A stretch of DNA of 54,628 nt from Leptolyngbya sp. FACHB-8 (GCF_014695575.1 NZ_JACJOO010000070.1:1-54628), one strand, 5' to 3'. Shown: positions 18,260 through 27,295, counted from the stretch's first letter. Notes: generated from the sequence alone by a model not told the origin. Program-made: numbers and translations.

Positions 18260-19051
18260 ATGAAAATTGCCACCTGGAATGTCAACTCTGTCCGCACTCG
18301 ACTCGCTCACGTCACGCAGTGGCTGACGGACAACCCGGTTGATGTGCTATGTCTGCAAGAAACAAAAGTCGTGGATGCAGACTTTCCACTGGCTCCGTTT
18401 ACTGATTTGGGATATCACAGCTATATCTACGGCCAGAAATCGTACAACGGAGTGGCACTCCTCAGCCGGGAACCTTTAGAAGATGTGGCCACAGGCTTTG
18501 GAGCCATCTTGCCCTCCGTCGACGCTGACCTGGAAGAACAAAAACGGGTCATCGCGGGTACCTGTCGGGGAGTGCGGATTGTTAATCTGTACGTTCCCAA
18601 TGGCTCTTCTGTCAGCAGTGATAAATATGCTTACAAGCTCCGTTGGTTGGGCGTTTTGCAACAATATCTGGCCGGTCTTTTAGCGCAAACACCTCAAGTG
18701 CTGGTTTGCGGTGACTTCAACATTGCTCCAGAAGATCGAGATATTCACGACCCGAAGGGGCGCGAAAAGGAAGTGATGGCAACGGATGCTGAACGGCAAG
18801 CACTTCAGGCTGTCTTAGATCTGGGTTTTGATGATGCCTTCCGTAAATTTAATCAGGAGGATGGACAGTTTAGCTGGTGGGATTATCGGGCTGCGGCCTT
18901 CCGGCGGAACTTGGGCTGGCGCATTGATTTGCACTATCTCTCTCCAACGGTGTATGAACGAGCGATCGCCTGCACTATCGATAAGACACCTCGTAAACTG
19001 GAGAAACCGAGCGATCATGCCCCCGTTATTGTGGAATTAGCCGAGGGCTGA
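18260..19051 (+). CDS. xthA: Exodeoxyribonuclease III (AP endonuclease)
   Basis: A 263-residue EEP-fold nuclease. Motifs in order: IATWNVNSVRTRL (metal-binding Asn), CLQETK (catalytic Glu), the YGQKSYNGVALLSR strand, VCGDFNIAPEDRDIHDP (Asp/Asn), and the C-terminal SDHAPV (Asp-His). This is the full XthA set. It cleaves DNA at abasic sites and has 3' repair activity. The SRAP gene follows 30 bases downstream on the same strand, making an AP-site-handling pair. The start is ATG at 18260. Confidence 0.95.
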   Translation: MKIATWNVNSVRTRLAHVTQWLTDNPVDVLCLQETKVVDADFPLAPFTDLGYHSYIYGQKSYNGVALLSREPLEDVATGFGAILPSVDADLEEQKRVIAGTCRGVRIVNLYVPNGSSVSSDKYAYKLRWLGVLQQYLAGLLAQTPQVLVCGDFNIAPEDRDIHDPKGREKEVMATDAERQALQAVLDLGFDDAFRKFNQEDGQFSWWDYRAAAFRRNLGWRIDLHYLSPTVYERAIACTIDKTPRKLEKPSDHAPVIVELAEG

Positions 19052-19081
19052 GGCCGGACGCCCCTTCTCGGATACCGAACT

Positions 19082-19759
19082 ATGTGTGGTCGATTCACCC
19101 AGAGCCAACCCGCAGAAAAGATTGCCCGTCAGTTTGGGTTGGAGACGGTACCAACCTTGCCAGCCCGTTACAATATTGCCCCGACTCAAGATGTGCCTGT
19201 TGTTCTAGGTTCATCACAAGAGCGGCAGTTCGCCCAGTTGTATTGGGGACTGATTCCTTCCTGGTCAAAAGACCCAAAGATGGGAAGTCGGATGATCAAT
19301 GCTCGTTCTGAGACCGTCACCGAAAAACCTTCCTTCCGCACGGCGTTTCGTAAGCGGCGATGTTTGGTAGTGGCCGACGGCTTTTACGAATGGCAGCGCA
19401 CTAACGGGAGCAAGCAAGCTCACTTCTTCTACCTACCCGATGGGGAGGGAGAGCGATCGCCCTTTGCCTTTGCGGGGCTCTGGGAACATTGGGAGTCCCC
19501 TGATGGCGATGTGATTCGCTCCTGTACTATCCTCACCACCGAAGCCAACGAGGCTCTACGTCCCATTCATGAGCGGATGCCTGTTATTTTGCCTTCTGAT
19601 GCTTACGAGGCATGGCTTCAACCCAACCAGAAAGAGGATATTTTGTTATCCTTGCTACGCCCCTACGCAGATGATGCGATGGCAGAATTTCCGGTTGGTC
19701 CTGAGGTCAATAGCCCCCGAAATGATAGTCCTGAATTGCTGGTATTGAATTCCAAGTAA
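19082..19759 (+). CDS. SRAP (HMCES/YedK-like) abasic-site protein
   Basis: A 225-residue SOS response-associated peptidase domain protein. The start MCGRFTQ puts the catalytic Cys at position 2 once Met is removed; ARYNIAPTQ contains the conserved Asn, DGFYEWQR the conserved Glu, and PIHERMPVIL the conserved His. HMCES/YedK proteins form a stable thiazolidine crosslink with abasic sites in single-stranded DNA and shield them from nucleases. The gene is 30 bases after xthA and probably co-transcribed. The hairpin at 19772 follows it. No LexA box was identified by eye. Confidence 0.95.
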   Translation: MCGRFTQSQPAEKIARQFGLETVPTLPARYNIAPTQDVPVVLGSSQERQFAQLYWGLIPSWSKDPKMGSRMINARSETVTEKPSFRTAFRKRRCLVVADGFYEWQRTNGSKQAHFFYLPDGEGERSPFAFAGLWEHWESPDGDVIRSCTILTTEANEALRPIHERMPVILPSDAYEAWLQPNQKEDILLSLLRPYADDAMAEFPVGPEVNSPRNDSPELLVLNSK

Positions 19760-19771
19760 AACCTCGTAAAT

Positions 19772-19814
19772 TTAGGGGTGAACGTGTAGGGACCGCTCAT
19801 ACGTTCACCCCTAA
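19772..19814 (+). terminator. Hairpin after the SRAP gene
   Basis: A 14-bp stem (TTAGGGGTGAACGT with complement) with a 15-base loop, twelve bases past the stop codon and followed by ATTTT. It is a likely terminator for the xthA-SRAP transcript. Confidence 0.55.
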
Positions 19815-19844
19815 TATTTTGAAGGCATCAAACCTGAGTATGAA

Positions 19845-19905
19845 CAGGGCATATGTGTTTTTGTTAGATGTGTTTCACGCACCTAACAAAAATACATATG
19901 CCCTG
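19845..19905. repeat. Long imperfect palindrome CAGGGCATATGT
   Basis: Arms of about 23 bases with one mismatch, beginning CAGGGCATATGT and ending ACATATGCCCTG. It has the look of the MITE-like elements of this window, but no target duplication is visible. Confidence 0.65.
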
Positions 19906-20043
19906 ATTCCTTTTGCAGCTTTTGGGCGCACTGCATTTAACAGCTGCAAAGTCTACTGGGGCAAAATGCGTTGTGCCAATTCATGAAAACCGAATTACAA
20001 ATGACACATAATCCTACACTCTGGGTGAGAAGACATTAGGGAA

Positions 20044-22083
20044 TTGGCATTACCGCAATCGCTAAAAGCAATTCAGCATTGGTATCGGGCGATCGCCCCT
20101 CAGCTCCAAGAGGCCGCGCCTGAAATTCCTCCTGTTCGGCTTGAGCGAGGGCTATGTCTATTGGCCCTGGTGATGATGAGCCTGCCCCTCTGTGTGGATG
20201 GGGGGCTACTGGATTCATCGGTACTGGAGATCTGGGAAGCAGAATCAGACCGGGGTGACAGGCTCTGCGGGAAGGTGCGATCGCTATTGCACAGCCTGAA
20301 CCAACGCTATCATCTGGGTTTTCCGCTAAAACACTTGCCAGTATCCCTTCCTCTCTCGGTTGCTGCTATGGAGGAACTGCATCGAAAACTGAAGACTGCC
20401 CCTATTTTGATTGAAGAATTGGGCACAGCTTACGAACTGCTGATGGCGATTGGGAACGAGGGAGCCCAAGCCCGTAAGATTCAGGGAGCTTACTTTACCC
20501 CCTGGAAGTTGACCTGCTCGATGGTGCACCAGATCTTAGAACCTTTGCCTGATAAAGGGGCTACGATTCTCGATCCGGCTTGTGGAGGAGGTGCCTTTTT
20601 GCTGGCAGCCTATGAGCAACTGCTGCAACGCGAAGGGCCACTCGATGATGTAGAGCGTTGCCGGTTTCTAGAGCAACATATTTTTGGCATTGATTGGGAC
20701 CCTCTAGCGGTAGCCGTCACACGGCTTTCCCTGCTACTGAAGTTGCGGCAGGGAGGCTGGGGTTCTGGCCTGGCAGCCCCGGATTTACGACAATCCATTC
20801 ACTGTGGTAATAGCCTGGTGGAACTTGACGGTTCCTCCAGGGCCTATCGCTTAAAGGGGCAGTATTGGCAAAGGCGCTTTTCGGTCATCTTGGACCGGGG
20901 TGGATTTGATGGAGTAATCGGTAACCCACCTTACCTGGATGCGGAGGGAATGACTCGTCATCAGACCCTACTACGCCGGTATTGCACAGAACATTATCGT
21001 ACTGCCAAGGGTAATTGGGATTTGTTCTGTGTCTTTATTGAACGGGCGCTGTCATTATGTCGTGTTGGGGGGTGGCACAGCTTTATCGTGCCAAACAAAC
21101 TCCTGTCGGTGCCCTATGGGGCAGCGGTGCGATCGCTCTTAGCTACTGAAAATCGCCTAGTTCACATACGCGACTACTCCCGCATCCCGCTGTTTTCGGC
21201 AGCGGTATATCCCATTACTTACCGGGTTCAACATATACCTCCTAAGACCACCACAACGCCTCTATGCTATGAACACATGGCTAGTTTAGAGCGTATAGAA
21301 CGACAGACCTGGCTAGCGTACTCGACATTTCAGCGGGGCGATCGCCCCTGGCAGGTGTTTCAGAGTACGGGGCAGCAGAAGGCGATCGCCTCCTTGCAAG
21401 ACCTCAGTCCTCTTAGCCAATGGGCCACTGTGACGGATGCTGCCACCGTTGCTGAAGCCTATGCCATTCAATCCCTTGTCCAGGAAGCTCAGGAGGGAGA
21501 ACCCGGCTTTTCGTTCGTGAACAGTGGCACTCTCGACCGCTACCATATGCTCTGGGGCAAAAAGCCTCTACGTTATTTGGGTACTACTTATAATCGTCCG
21601 GTTATTCCTGCGGCATTCTGGGAGCAACTGCCATCTCGACGGTTATACCAGGCTCAACAACCGAAGATTCTGGTCGCCAGCATGACTCGCCACCTGGAAG
21701 CCTTTCTGGATGAGACGGGGGGCATTTTGGCAGGTAAGTCTACAACGGTTATTCTGCCGCGCCTCAACCCTTACTGGTTGTTGGGCTTGCTCAATAGTCA
21801 GCTAATCCATGTCTGGTTTCAGCAAACCTTTGGCGGGCATCGTCTCCATGGCGGGTACTTGCGGGTGGGCGCAGCTCAAGTGCGACAGATTCCCATCCGA
21901 TTACCTGAGGGGAAGTTGGGCGATCGCCTGACAAACCTGGTACGGCAACGAATCGCCCTGGCTCAGCATTTGCCTGGTAGCCCTGCTGAGTTGCAGGCCG
22001 TTGAGGCCGAAATTGATGCGCTTGTTTATCAGATTTACGGTCTTAACACTGACGATATTCAAGCAGTAGCCACCCATGGCTAA
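20044..22083 (+). CDS. Eco57I/TaqI-like N6-adenine DNA methyltransferase
   Basis: A 679-residue class I gamma-type DNA methylase. GAYFTPWKLTCSMV and the SAM-binding motif LDPACGGGAFLLAAYE (about residues 175-190) are followed by the catalytic motif IV NPPYLD near residue 294. The C-terminal third (from about 480) has a TaqI-like specificity region (SRRLYQAQQPKILVASMTR, GKSTTVILPRLNPYWLLGLLNS). The N-terminal 130 residues are helical with no nuclease motif that I recognise, so this is a solitary methylase or the M subunit of a decayed system. It starts with TTG at 20044 because a stop codon lies just upstream and no ATG is near; AGGGA precedes it at short spacing. The recognition site is unknown. 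Confidence 0.87.
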   Translation: MALPQSLKAIQHWYRAIAPQLQEAAPEIPPVRLERGLCLLALVMMSLPLCVDGGLLDSSVLEIWEAESDRGDRLCGKVRSLLHSLNQRYHLGFPLKHLPVSLPLSVAAMEELHRKLKTAPILIEELGTAYELLMAIGNEGAQARKIQGAYFTPWKLTCSMVHQILEPLPDKGATILDPACGGGAFLLAAYEQLLQREGPLDDVERCRFLEQHIFGIDWDPLAVAVTRLSLLLKLRQGGWGSGLAAPDLRQSIHCGNSLVELDGSSRAYRLKGQYWQRRFSVILDRGGFDGVIGNPPYLDAEGMTRHQTLLRRYCTEHYRTAKGNWDLFCVFIERALSLCRVGGWHSFIVPNKLLSVPYGAAVRSLLATENRLVHIRDYSRIPLFSAAVYPITYRVQHIPPKTTTTPLCYEHMASLERIERQTWLAYSTFQRGDRPWQVFQSTGQQKAIASLQDLSPLSQWATVTDAATVAEAYAIQSLVQEAQEGEPGFSFVNSGTLDRYHMLWGKKPLRYLGTTYNRPVIPAAFWEQLPSRRLYQAQQPKILVASMTRHLEAFLDETGGILAGKSTTVILPRLNPYWLLGLLNSQLIHVWFQQTFGGHRLHGGYLRVGAAQVRQIPIRLPEGKLGDRLTNLVRQRIALAQHLPGSPAELQAVEAEIDALVYQIYGLNTDDIQAVATHG

Positions 22084-22087
22084 ACGT

Positions 22088-22160
22088 TCGCAGGTTCCCA
22101 TAGAGTTGAGGAGGCTGAGTGTTCAACACTCGGTCTCCTTAACCCTATGGGAACCTGCGA
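22088..22160. terminator. Bidirectional hairpin between methylase and ssb
   Basis: Outer arms TCGCAGGTTCCCATAG with complement and an imperfect inner stem, lying between two converging genes (stops at 22083 and 22176). The position fits a shared terminator; no T-tract is evident. Confidence 0.55.
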
Positions 22161-22175
22161 CTGACTGAATTTGCC

Positions 22176-22661
22176 TTAAAACGGGATGTCGTCGTAGTCG
22201 ATGTCGTTAGCCGCTGCTACAGGTTGTGGGGCGGGTTTGCTCTTGGCAGCGGGAGCTGCGGTACGAGGGGCAGTAGTAGCCCGAGGGGCGGGAGCCTCAG
22301 CGGTGCGAGGGGCAGCAGCAGCAGGCTGTGCAACAGTACTGCTGGTGAGGCCACCTTCAGCAGTTACTTTGTGGATACGGGCTGCTGTCAACTCGGCCCG
22401 CTTTTCCTTGAAGCCTTCAGGGCGATCAACGGAGTTCATGCCAAGGCGGCCTTCAATAATGACGCGATCGCCTACCCGATATTGATCTTGAATTTCCTGA
22501 GCGAGATTGCCCCAGCCCACTACCTTTACTACAGCCGGTCGGTCTTCCTCACGAATTCCTGGGAACTGTACCATCATCTCAGCGATGGGTGTTTGGGTGT
22601 CGGAGGTATATCGTAGCTGCGGATCCTGAACGATCTCGGCCATCACAATAAAACTGTTCAT
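22176..22661 (-). CDS. ssb: Single-stranded DNA-binding protein
   Basis: A 161-residue SSB. The OB-fold occupies residues 1-105 (MNSFIVMAEIVQDPQLRYTSD, VVKVVGWGNLAQEIQ, YRVGDRVIIEGRL). A linker rich in Ala, Pro and Thr runs from about 115 to 145. The acidic tail ends DIDYDDIPF, the peptide that recruits repair and replication partners. This form is the usual cyanobacterial SSB, with MNSF at the start. It converges on the methylase gene. Confidence 0.95.
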   Translation of the reverse strand: MNSFIVMAEIVQDPQLRYTSDTQTPIAEMMVQFPGIREEDRPAVVKVVGWGNLAQEIQDQYRVGDRVIIEGRLGMNSVDRPEGFKEKRAELTAARIHKVTAEGGLTSSTVAQPAAAAPRTAEAPAPRATTAPRTAAPAAKSKPAPQPVAAANDIDYDDIPF

Positions 22662-22886
22662 CTGACTGTCTCCTGGCTGCTGGGGATGGCGCGTTCAAAA
22701 ATAATAGTACGCATGAACCATCCAGTTCTATACTAACAGGGGGTTGGGTTTACTCTAAATCAAAATTTGTCGGCAAACCATTGGGCACTTTCCGCAGGAA
22801 CGGTAAAGCCCACCTCTGGAGGCTGGGACAACCCAGTACTCCAATGTACAGGACTCTACCGCGAATGCCCTACGTAGGGGGATATC

Positions 22887-25454
22887 TCAAGCAAAATCCG
22901 CTGCTAGAGCTATATCCTCCAGCCCTAACTCCTGCTCGACAAACTCCTGAACAAAGCTGCGGTACTCCCGCAAGGTCTCATCGACCCAGCCGCGATCGTG
23001 GCTGTCGGCGTAAAGATGCACCAGAGGTTCGCCCGCATCGGGCAGAATCAGAATCCAGCTATCCCGGGCAGGGCTGAAAATTTTCACCCCGTCAATCAAT
23101 TCCAGGGATTCTGTATTGTGGGTTTCTACCAGATGCCGCATCAGGCCGCCCTTGACGGTCCAGGGGCATCGCACCGTCAGTGCTCGATGGCAAACCCGAG
23201 GCAACTCTGTCCGAATTTGAGCGAGGGTGCGGCGATCGTGACGATAGGGTGGCTGCTCTTGTAACGAGAGCATTTCCACCAGCTTTGCGATGCAGAACAT
23301 GGCATCAAAGCCAGGGTGCAGTTGGGGTAAAATGAAGCCCATTTCGCCACTGCCGCCTAGCACGACGCCAGGAATGGTATGACAGGCCTCCATTAAGGCG
23401 GTGGGGTTGGCCTTGGTGCGAACCACGTGGCCTCCGTGGCGACGAGCAATATGCTCGACAGCACTGGCAGCGTTGACGGGTACTACCACGGTTCCACCCG
23501 TATGCTGGGCCAAGATCATGTGAACCATTAAGGCTGTTAGTACTTCGCCACGGATGGGGCTGCCCGATTCATCGACCAGCACCAGTTGTTCACCATTGGC
23601 AGATACCTGCACGCCAAAGGTTGCTTTGAGGGCTTCGACGACATGGCCCAACTGGCTCAACAGGGCCTCACGGTCAGCCATTGTTGGGGCCGTTGGAGTG
23701 AGACTAGCGTTTAACACTACAGCATCGCAGCCGAACTTGGCCAGCATCTGGGGCAACACAGCTCCCGACACCGCATAGGCGTAGTCGATGACAAGTTTCG
23801 GGCTGCTATGACGAATCGCATCAACATGCAGCAGACGTTCAAAGCTGGTGCAGTAGATTTCGTTGGCCTGGGTCACGTAGGTAATGTTGCCAATTTCCTG
23901 CACCTGAGCCCGCCGGAAGTCTTCTTTGAAGAAAGCGCCTTCAATCTTCTTCTCGCGGGATTTGGTTAGGTTTATCCCTTTAGAGTCGAAAAACTCGATC
24001 AAGATGTGGTCAGAGCGCTCAGGGTGTACCCGGACGTGGATACCGCCAGCCACACCTCGGGAAGGAGCCACAGTTCGAGCGACTGGGATAGCAGTGGCTT
24101 CCAGATTGTAGATATGGACGCCCACAGACATCAGGCCCGAAATGAGCGATCGCGACACCATACGCGAAATATTACGCTGGTCGCGTGACACACTGACATA
24201 AGAGCCGGGCTTGAGAGTTGAGCCAAAGGCCGCTCCCAGGCGCACAGCAAATTCGGGGGTGATGTCCACATTGGCCAAACCCGAAACACCCCGTTGCCCA
24301 AATAGGTTACGGTGGGCCGCATGGCCCCAAATCAGGTTCATGTTGACGATGGCCCCCGGATCAATGCGTTTGCTCGGCCAAATTCGCACATCCGGGTTGA
24401 TGACAGATTCCTCTCCCACCACGGAGAGAGAGCCAACGATCGCCCCTTCCAATACATGGGCGCGCCGATCGATGCGTGTGCCTCGTGCTGCCACACAGGC
24501 TCTCAAGTGGGCTTCATCGCCAATGGTGCCCCCATTCCAGATGATGGGCCGCTTCAGGTCGGCATCGCTGCCAATCGTGACGTTGTCACCAATGACGGTG
24601 CCTGCTTCGATTTCGACTCGGGGGCCAATCCGGCAATTACTGCCGATCAGGGCCGGAGCCGAGATCCGTACGCTAGGGTCAATATAGGTGTTTTGTCCAA
24701 TCCAGAGGCCGGGCGATCGCTCCTCGTAGGCCACATCTAGCTTCACCTTGCGTTGCAGGGCCGCATACTGGGCATCACGGTAGGCATCCAGGTGACCCAC
24801 ATCGCACCAATACCCATTGGCTACATAGCCATAGATGGGCATGTTCTTCTCCAGCATCAGTGGAAAGAGATCCTTGGAAAAGTCGGCTTCCCGATTGGGC
24901 AGTAGTAGAGACAGGACATCCGCTTCCAGAATGTAGGTGCCTGTATTCACCGTGTCAGAGAAGATTTCGCTGCTAGAAGGTTTTTCAAGGAAGCGACGGA
25001 TGCGCTGTTGCTCATCCATAATCACAACGCCGAAATCTAGCGGGTTCGGCACAGAGGCCAGCACCAGGGTAGCTTTCCCGCCCTTTTCCCGATGGAAGCG
25101 GATGGCGTCAGTCAGATTAATATCGGTAATGCTGTCGCCACTAATGACTAGAAACGTCTCATCCAATAACTCCGCAACGTTGCGAACACAACCTGCCGTA
25201 CCCAGAGGTTGTTCCTCCTCCACGGCATAGGTCAGCTGCACGCCAAATTCTGCCCCATCGTGAAAGTAGTCACGCATCACGTCAGGTAGATAGTGCAGCG
25301 TTGCAATGATTTCGGTGATATGGTGACGTTTCAGCAGATCGATAATGTGTTGAGCAATGGGGCGATTGAGAATCGGCACCATCGGCTTGGGCAGGTCACA
25401 GGTCAAGGGTCTTAGCCGCGTCCCCGACCCTCCGGCCATTAGCACTGCTCGCAT
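22887..25454 (-). CDS. GDP-mannose pyrophosphorylase-like / degenerate phosphomannomutase fusion
   Basis: An 855-residue three-part protein. Residues 1-235 are a nucleotidyltransferase (MRAVLMAGGSGTRLRPLT, with PLGTAGCVRN, ISGDSITDIN). Residues 250-365 are a left-handed beta-helix of hexapeptide repeats. From about 385 it is a phosphohexomutase fold (RMVSRSLISGLMSVGVHIYN). In the mutase part the catalytic serine loop (usually TxSHNP) reads VRVHPERSD near residue 475, and the metal loop (usually DGDGDR) reads SANGEQ near 620, so mutase activity looks lost. The C-terminal GEMGFILPQ segment remains. It probably makes or regulates NDP-sugar for surface polysaccharide. It is monocistronic here, with ssb downstream on the same strand. 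Confidence 0.88.
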   Translation of the reverse strand: MRAVLMAGGSGTRLRPLTCDLPKPMVPILNRPIAQHIIDLLKRHHITEIIATLHYLPDVMRDYFHDGAEFGVQLTYAVEEEQPLGTAGCVRNVAELLDETFLVISGDSITDINLTDAIRFHREKGGKATLVLASVPNPLDFGVVIMDEQQRIRRFLEKPSSSEIFSDTVNTGTYILEADVLSLLLPNREADFSKDLFPLMLEKNMPIYGYVANGYWCDVGHLDAYRDAQYAALQRKVKLDVAYEERSPGLWIGQNTYIDPSVRISAPALIGSNCRIGPRVEIEAGTVIGDNVTIGSDADLKRPIIWNGGTIGDEAHLRACVAARGTRIDRRAHVLEGAIVGSLSVVGEESVINPDVRIWPSKRIDPGAIVNMNLIWGHAAHRNLFGQRGVSGLANVDITPEFAVRLGAAFGSTLKPGSYVSVSRDQRNISRMVSRSLISGLMSVGVHIYNLEATAIPVARTVAPSRGVAGGIHVRVHPERSDHILIEFFDSKGINLTKSREKKIEGAFFKEDFRRAQVQEIGNITYVTQANEIYCTSFERLLHVDAIRHSSPKLVIDYAYAVSGAVLPQMLAKFGCDAVVLNASLTPTAPTMADREALLSQLGHVVEALKATFGVQVSANGEQLVLVDESGSPIRGEVLTALMVHMILAQHTGGTVVVPVNAASAVEHIARRHGGHVVRTKANPTALMEACHTIPGVVLGGSGEMGFILPQLHPGFDAMFCIAKLVEMLSLQEQPPYRHDRRTLAQIRTELPRVCHRALTVRCPWTVKGGLMRHLVETHNTESLELIDGVKIFSPARDSWILILPDAGEPLVHLYADSHDRGWVDETLREYRSFVQEFVEQELGLEDIALAADFA

Positions 25455-25859
25455 ACGCCCTCCCCTTTGCCTGTGTTTGGTTCAACTATCACGCTGCATA
25501 CACCTTAAAAAGAGGGATGTTCTCAATCGGAAAATCCCTGGTTCTTGTTCCAATCTAGCCATTCGAGAAGGGGAATGGCTACGCCACAGGTCGACCCGTG
25601 AATCTACTTCAACTGTGACAGAAATCCCCGATCTCGACAGGGTTGTAATTTTTTTTTGCATGGCAAATGGTTCCATGCATCAATTTTGTAGCTTTGAAAT
25701 CAAAATCTACAGATACAGAATGATGCAGGGTGTTATTTGTGCCAAGTTGAACGTGCCAGAAATAACGTCTACGCCCTTACATTCCTTTCCCATCCAATGA
25801 GGTATGGGAGGGGAGTGTGAGATCTCCCGCAGTCCCTTCCCATATAGCCCATATAGCAA
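25455..25859. other. Gene-free stretch with one hairpin
   Basis: No convincing gene. A hairpin at 25803-25844 (TATGGGA... and complement, imperfect) marks its right end. The rest may carry the promoter of the fusion gene. Confidence 0.4.
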
Positions 25860-25925
25860 TTATGGCAAAGACTGAGAGTAGGAACCTTAGCATGCAATGT
25901 TCCCACCCTCAAGTCTTTGCCATAA
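25860..25925. repeat. Imperfect palindrome TTATGGCAAAGACT
   Basis: Arms of about 27 bases with several mismatches (TTATGGCAAAGACT and complement at the outside). The right base of the palindrome is part of the target duplicated by family B copy 2, so this repeat was there first. Confidence 0.65.
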
Positions 25926-25929
25926 GCAA

Positions 25930-26012
25930 CAGCAATTCTCAGCTTTGAAGCCCGAAAATAGCCCGCCGAAGGCGGGCTATTTTCGGGTTGGATTCCAAAA
26001 TGAGAATTGCTG
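25930..26012. mobile_element. Palindromic MITE-like element, family B copy 2
   Basis: An 83-bp copy nearly identical to that at 8462, with ends CAGCAATTCTCA and TGAGAATTGCTG and a GAA-loop hairpin. It is flanked by the 9-bp direct repeat CATAAGCAA (25921-25929 and 26013-26021). It lies upstream of the 59-aa small gene. Confidence 0.92.
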
Positions 26013-26178
26013 CATAAGCAATCTTTCGACTGCTGTAGCTGACTTGATTGGAAAATGCTGCAGGAACGTTACATCGGAGTTACAGAATCGGTTGACGAAA
26101 GACCATTTTGAGAGCCCTCCTTTACACTGAGGGGTAGAGACATTTTCATGGGTTATCCCTGAATTAAGGAGATGAATT

Positions 26179-26358
26179 GTGGCAGTACTTATTACTATTC
26201 TCGTCCTGGGAGTCTATAGCGGCGGAATGTACAAATTTTGGAAAGGCTTCAATCGCACCAACTTTAGCCAGAATCGTTTAATGCTGACTTTGTGTTGGCC
26301 TGTGTTTATTTTTAACCCGTCCTACCGGCAAAACTTTACTCGGGCTCTAAAAGGTTAA
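26179..26358 (+). CDS. 59-residue membrane-like small protein
   Basis: A GTG-initiated frame of 59 residues beginning AVLITILVLGVYSGGMYKFW after the start, with a hydrophobic N-terminal helix, a basic middle (KGFNRTNFSQNR), a second hydrophobic stretch (LMLTLCWPVFIFNPSY) and a basic end. The Shine-Dalgarno AAGGAGA sits at optimal distance (26166-26172), which strongly supports translation. A hairpin follows at 26354. I recognise no family; it looks like a small, membrane-associated, conserved-type protein. Only 81 bases separate it from the methyltransferase downstream. Confidence 0.78.
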   Translation: MAVLITILVLGVYSGGMYKFWKGFNRTNFSQNRLMLTLCWPVFIFNPSYRQNFTRALKG

Positions 26359-26390
26359 TGATTGTGGGGCTTAGCGCCCCAATCATTAAC
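26354..26390 (+). terminator. Hairpin at the end of the 59-aa gene
   Basis: Stem GTTAATGATT-GGGGC with complement, one bulge, overlapping the stop codon. It lacks a T-run. It may be a terminator or an attenuating structure before the methyltransferase. Confidence 0.5.
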
Positions 26391-26439
26391 TATTTCTGGT
26401 GTTTATCGTTCAATCCTCTGTTTTTTGCCGAGCCTCCCC

Positions 26440-27198
26440 ATGTCTAGCTCGTCTGACCGTTCTTCAGCCTCTCAAAATTTGACAAACTTTCTAGCGAATG
26501 CCCAAGCGAAGCATCACCGGACCGATGGTTGGCAACCGATGATGGCGGCGATCGCCCAACGGTTCAACCGAGAATATCAGCGTCACCCCTTTGAGGTGCC
26601 TGACGAGGTCAAAGAGATGCCCGTTTACCAGGAATGGAAAGCTGGGTTATTGGCAGATAAAACCGTATCGCCTTTCTGGGAGTTGGCTCAACCTCGCAAG
26701 CAACAACGCTGTCTTGATATTGGTTGCGGGGTGAGTTTCCTGATTTACCCCTGGCGTGACTGGCAGTCTCTCTTCTTCGGGCAGGACATTAGCACATTTG
26801 CTTGTGAAACTCTTAACTCCCGTGGCCCTCAGCTCAACTCCAAGCTGTTTAAGGGGGTGAAGCTGGGGGGAGCGCACGAGTTGCAGTACGAGGGGGACCA
26901 GTTTGATCTGGCGATCGCCACTGGCTTCAGTTGCTACTACCCTCTGGACTACTGGTCGGCCGTGCTGGCAGAAGTGCGACGGGTTCTGAAACCCGATGGT
27001 CTGTTTGTGTTTGATGTGGTGGATACAGAACTACCCACAGCTGAGAACTGGGCTATTTTGGAAACCTATCTGGGAGCCGAGGTTTTTCTAGAAAGCCAGA
27101 ACCATTGGCGGCAACTGTTGGAAAGCCAGAATGCCGAGGTGCTAAAGCAGCGGCCGGGAGAAATCTTTCGATTGTTTAAGGTGCGATTCCGCCGGTAG
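26440..27198 (+). CDS. Class I SAM-dependent methyltransferase
   Basis: A 252-residue methyltransferase. The SAM motif is RCLDIGCGVSFLIYPW (about residues 94-110), the acidic strand-2 residue follows in FGQDIS, and motif-like LAIATGFSCYYPLDYW and EVRRVLKPDGLFVFDVVD complete the Rossmann core. The N-terminal ~90 residues are helical and polar (ANAQAKHHRTDGWQPMM). I chose ATG at 26440; a longer frame starts at 26362 but crosses the hairpin. Substrate is unknown. Confidence 0.85.
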   Translation: MSSSSDRSSASQNLTNFLANAQAKHHRTDGWQPMMAAIAQRFNREYQRHPFEVPDEVKEMPVYQEWKAGLLADKTVSPFWELAQPRKQQRCLDIGCGVSFLIYPWRDWQSLFFGQDISTFACETLNSRGPQLNSKLFKGVKLGGAHELQYEGDQFDLAIATGFSCYYPLDYWSAVLAEVRRVLKPDGLFVFDVVDTELPTAENWAILETYLGAEVFLESQNHWRQLLESQNAEVLKQRPGEIFRLFKVRFRR

Positions 27199-27250
27199 CC
27201 TGTCAGTGCTGAACGTGCACCCTGCACCTGTCCCAGGTTAAACTCTGAAG

Positions 27251-27295
27251 TTCAAACCAAAAGAGTAGGGCTTAGCCCTACTCTTTTGGTTTGAA
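27251..27295 (+). terminator. Perfect 22-bp hairpin after the methyltransferase
   Basis: Arms TTCAAACCAAAAGAGTAGGG and complement, 22 bases each, very short loop. It lies 50 bases past the stop and may terminate transcription; another 13-bp hairpin (AAATGTCTGACCT with complement) lies at 27327-27365. Confidence 0.55.
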
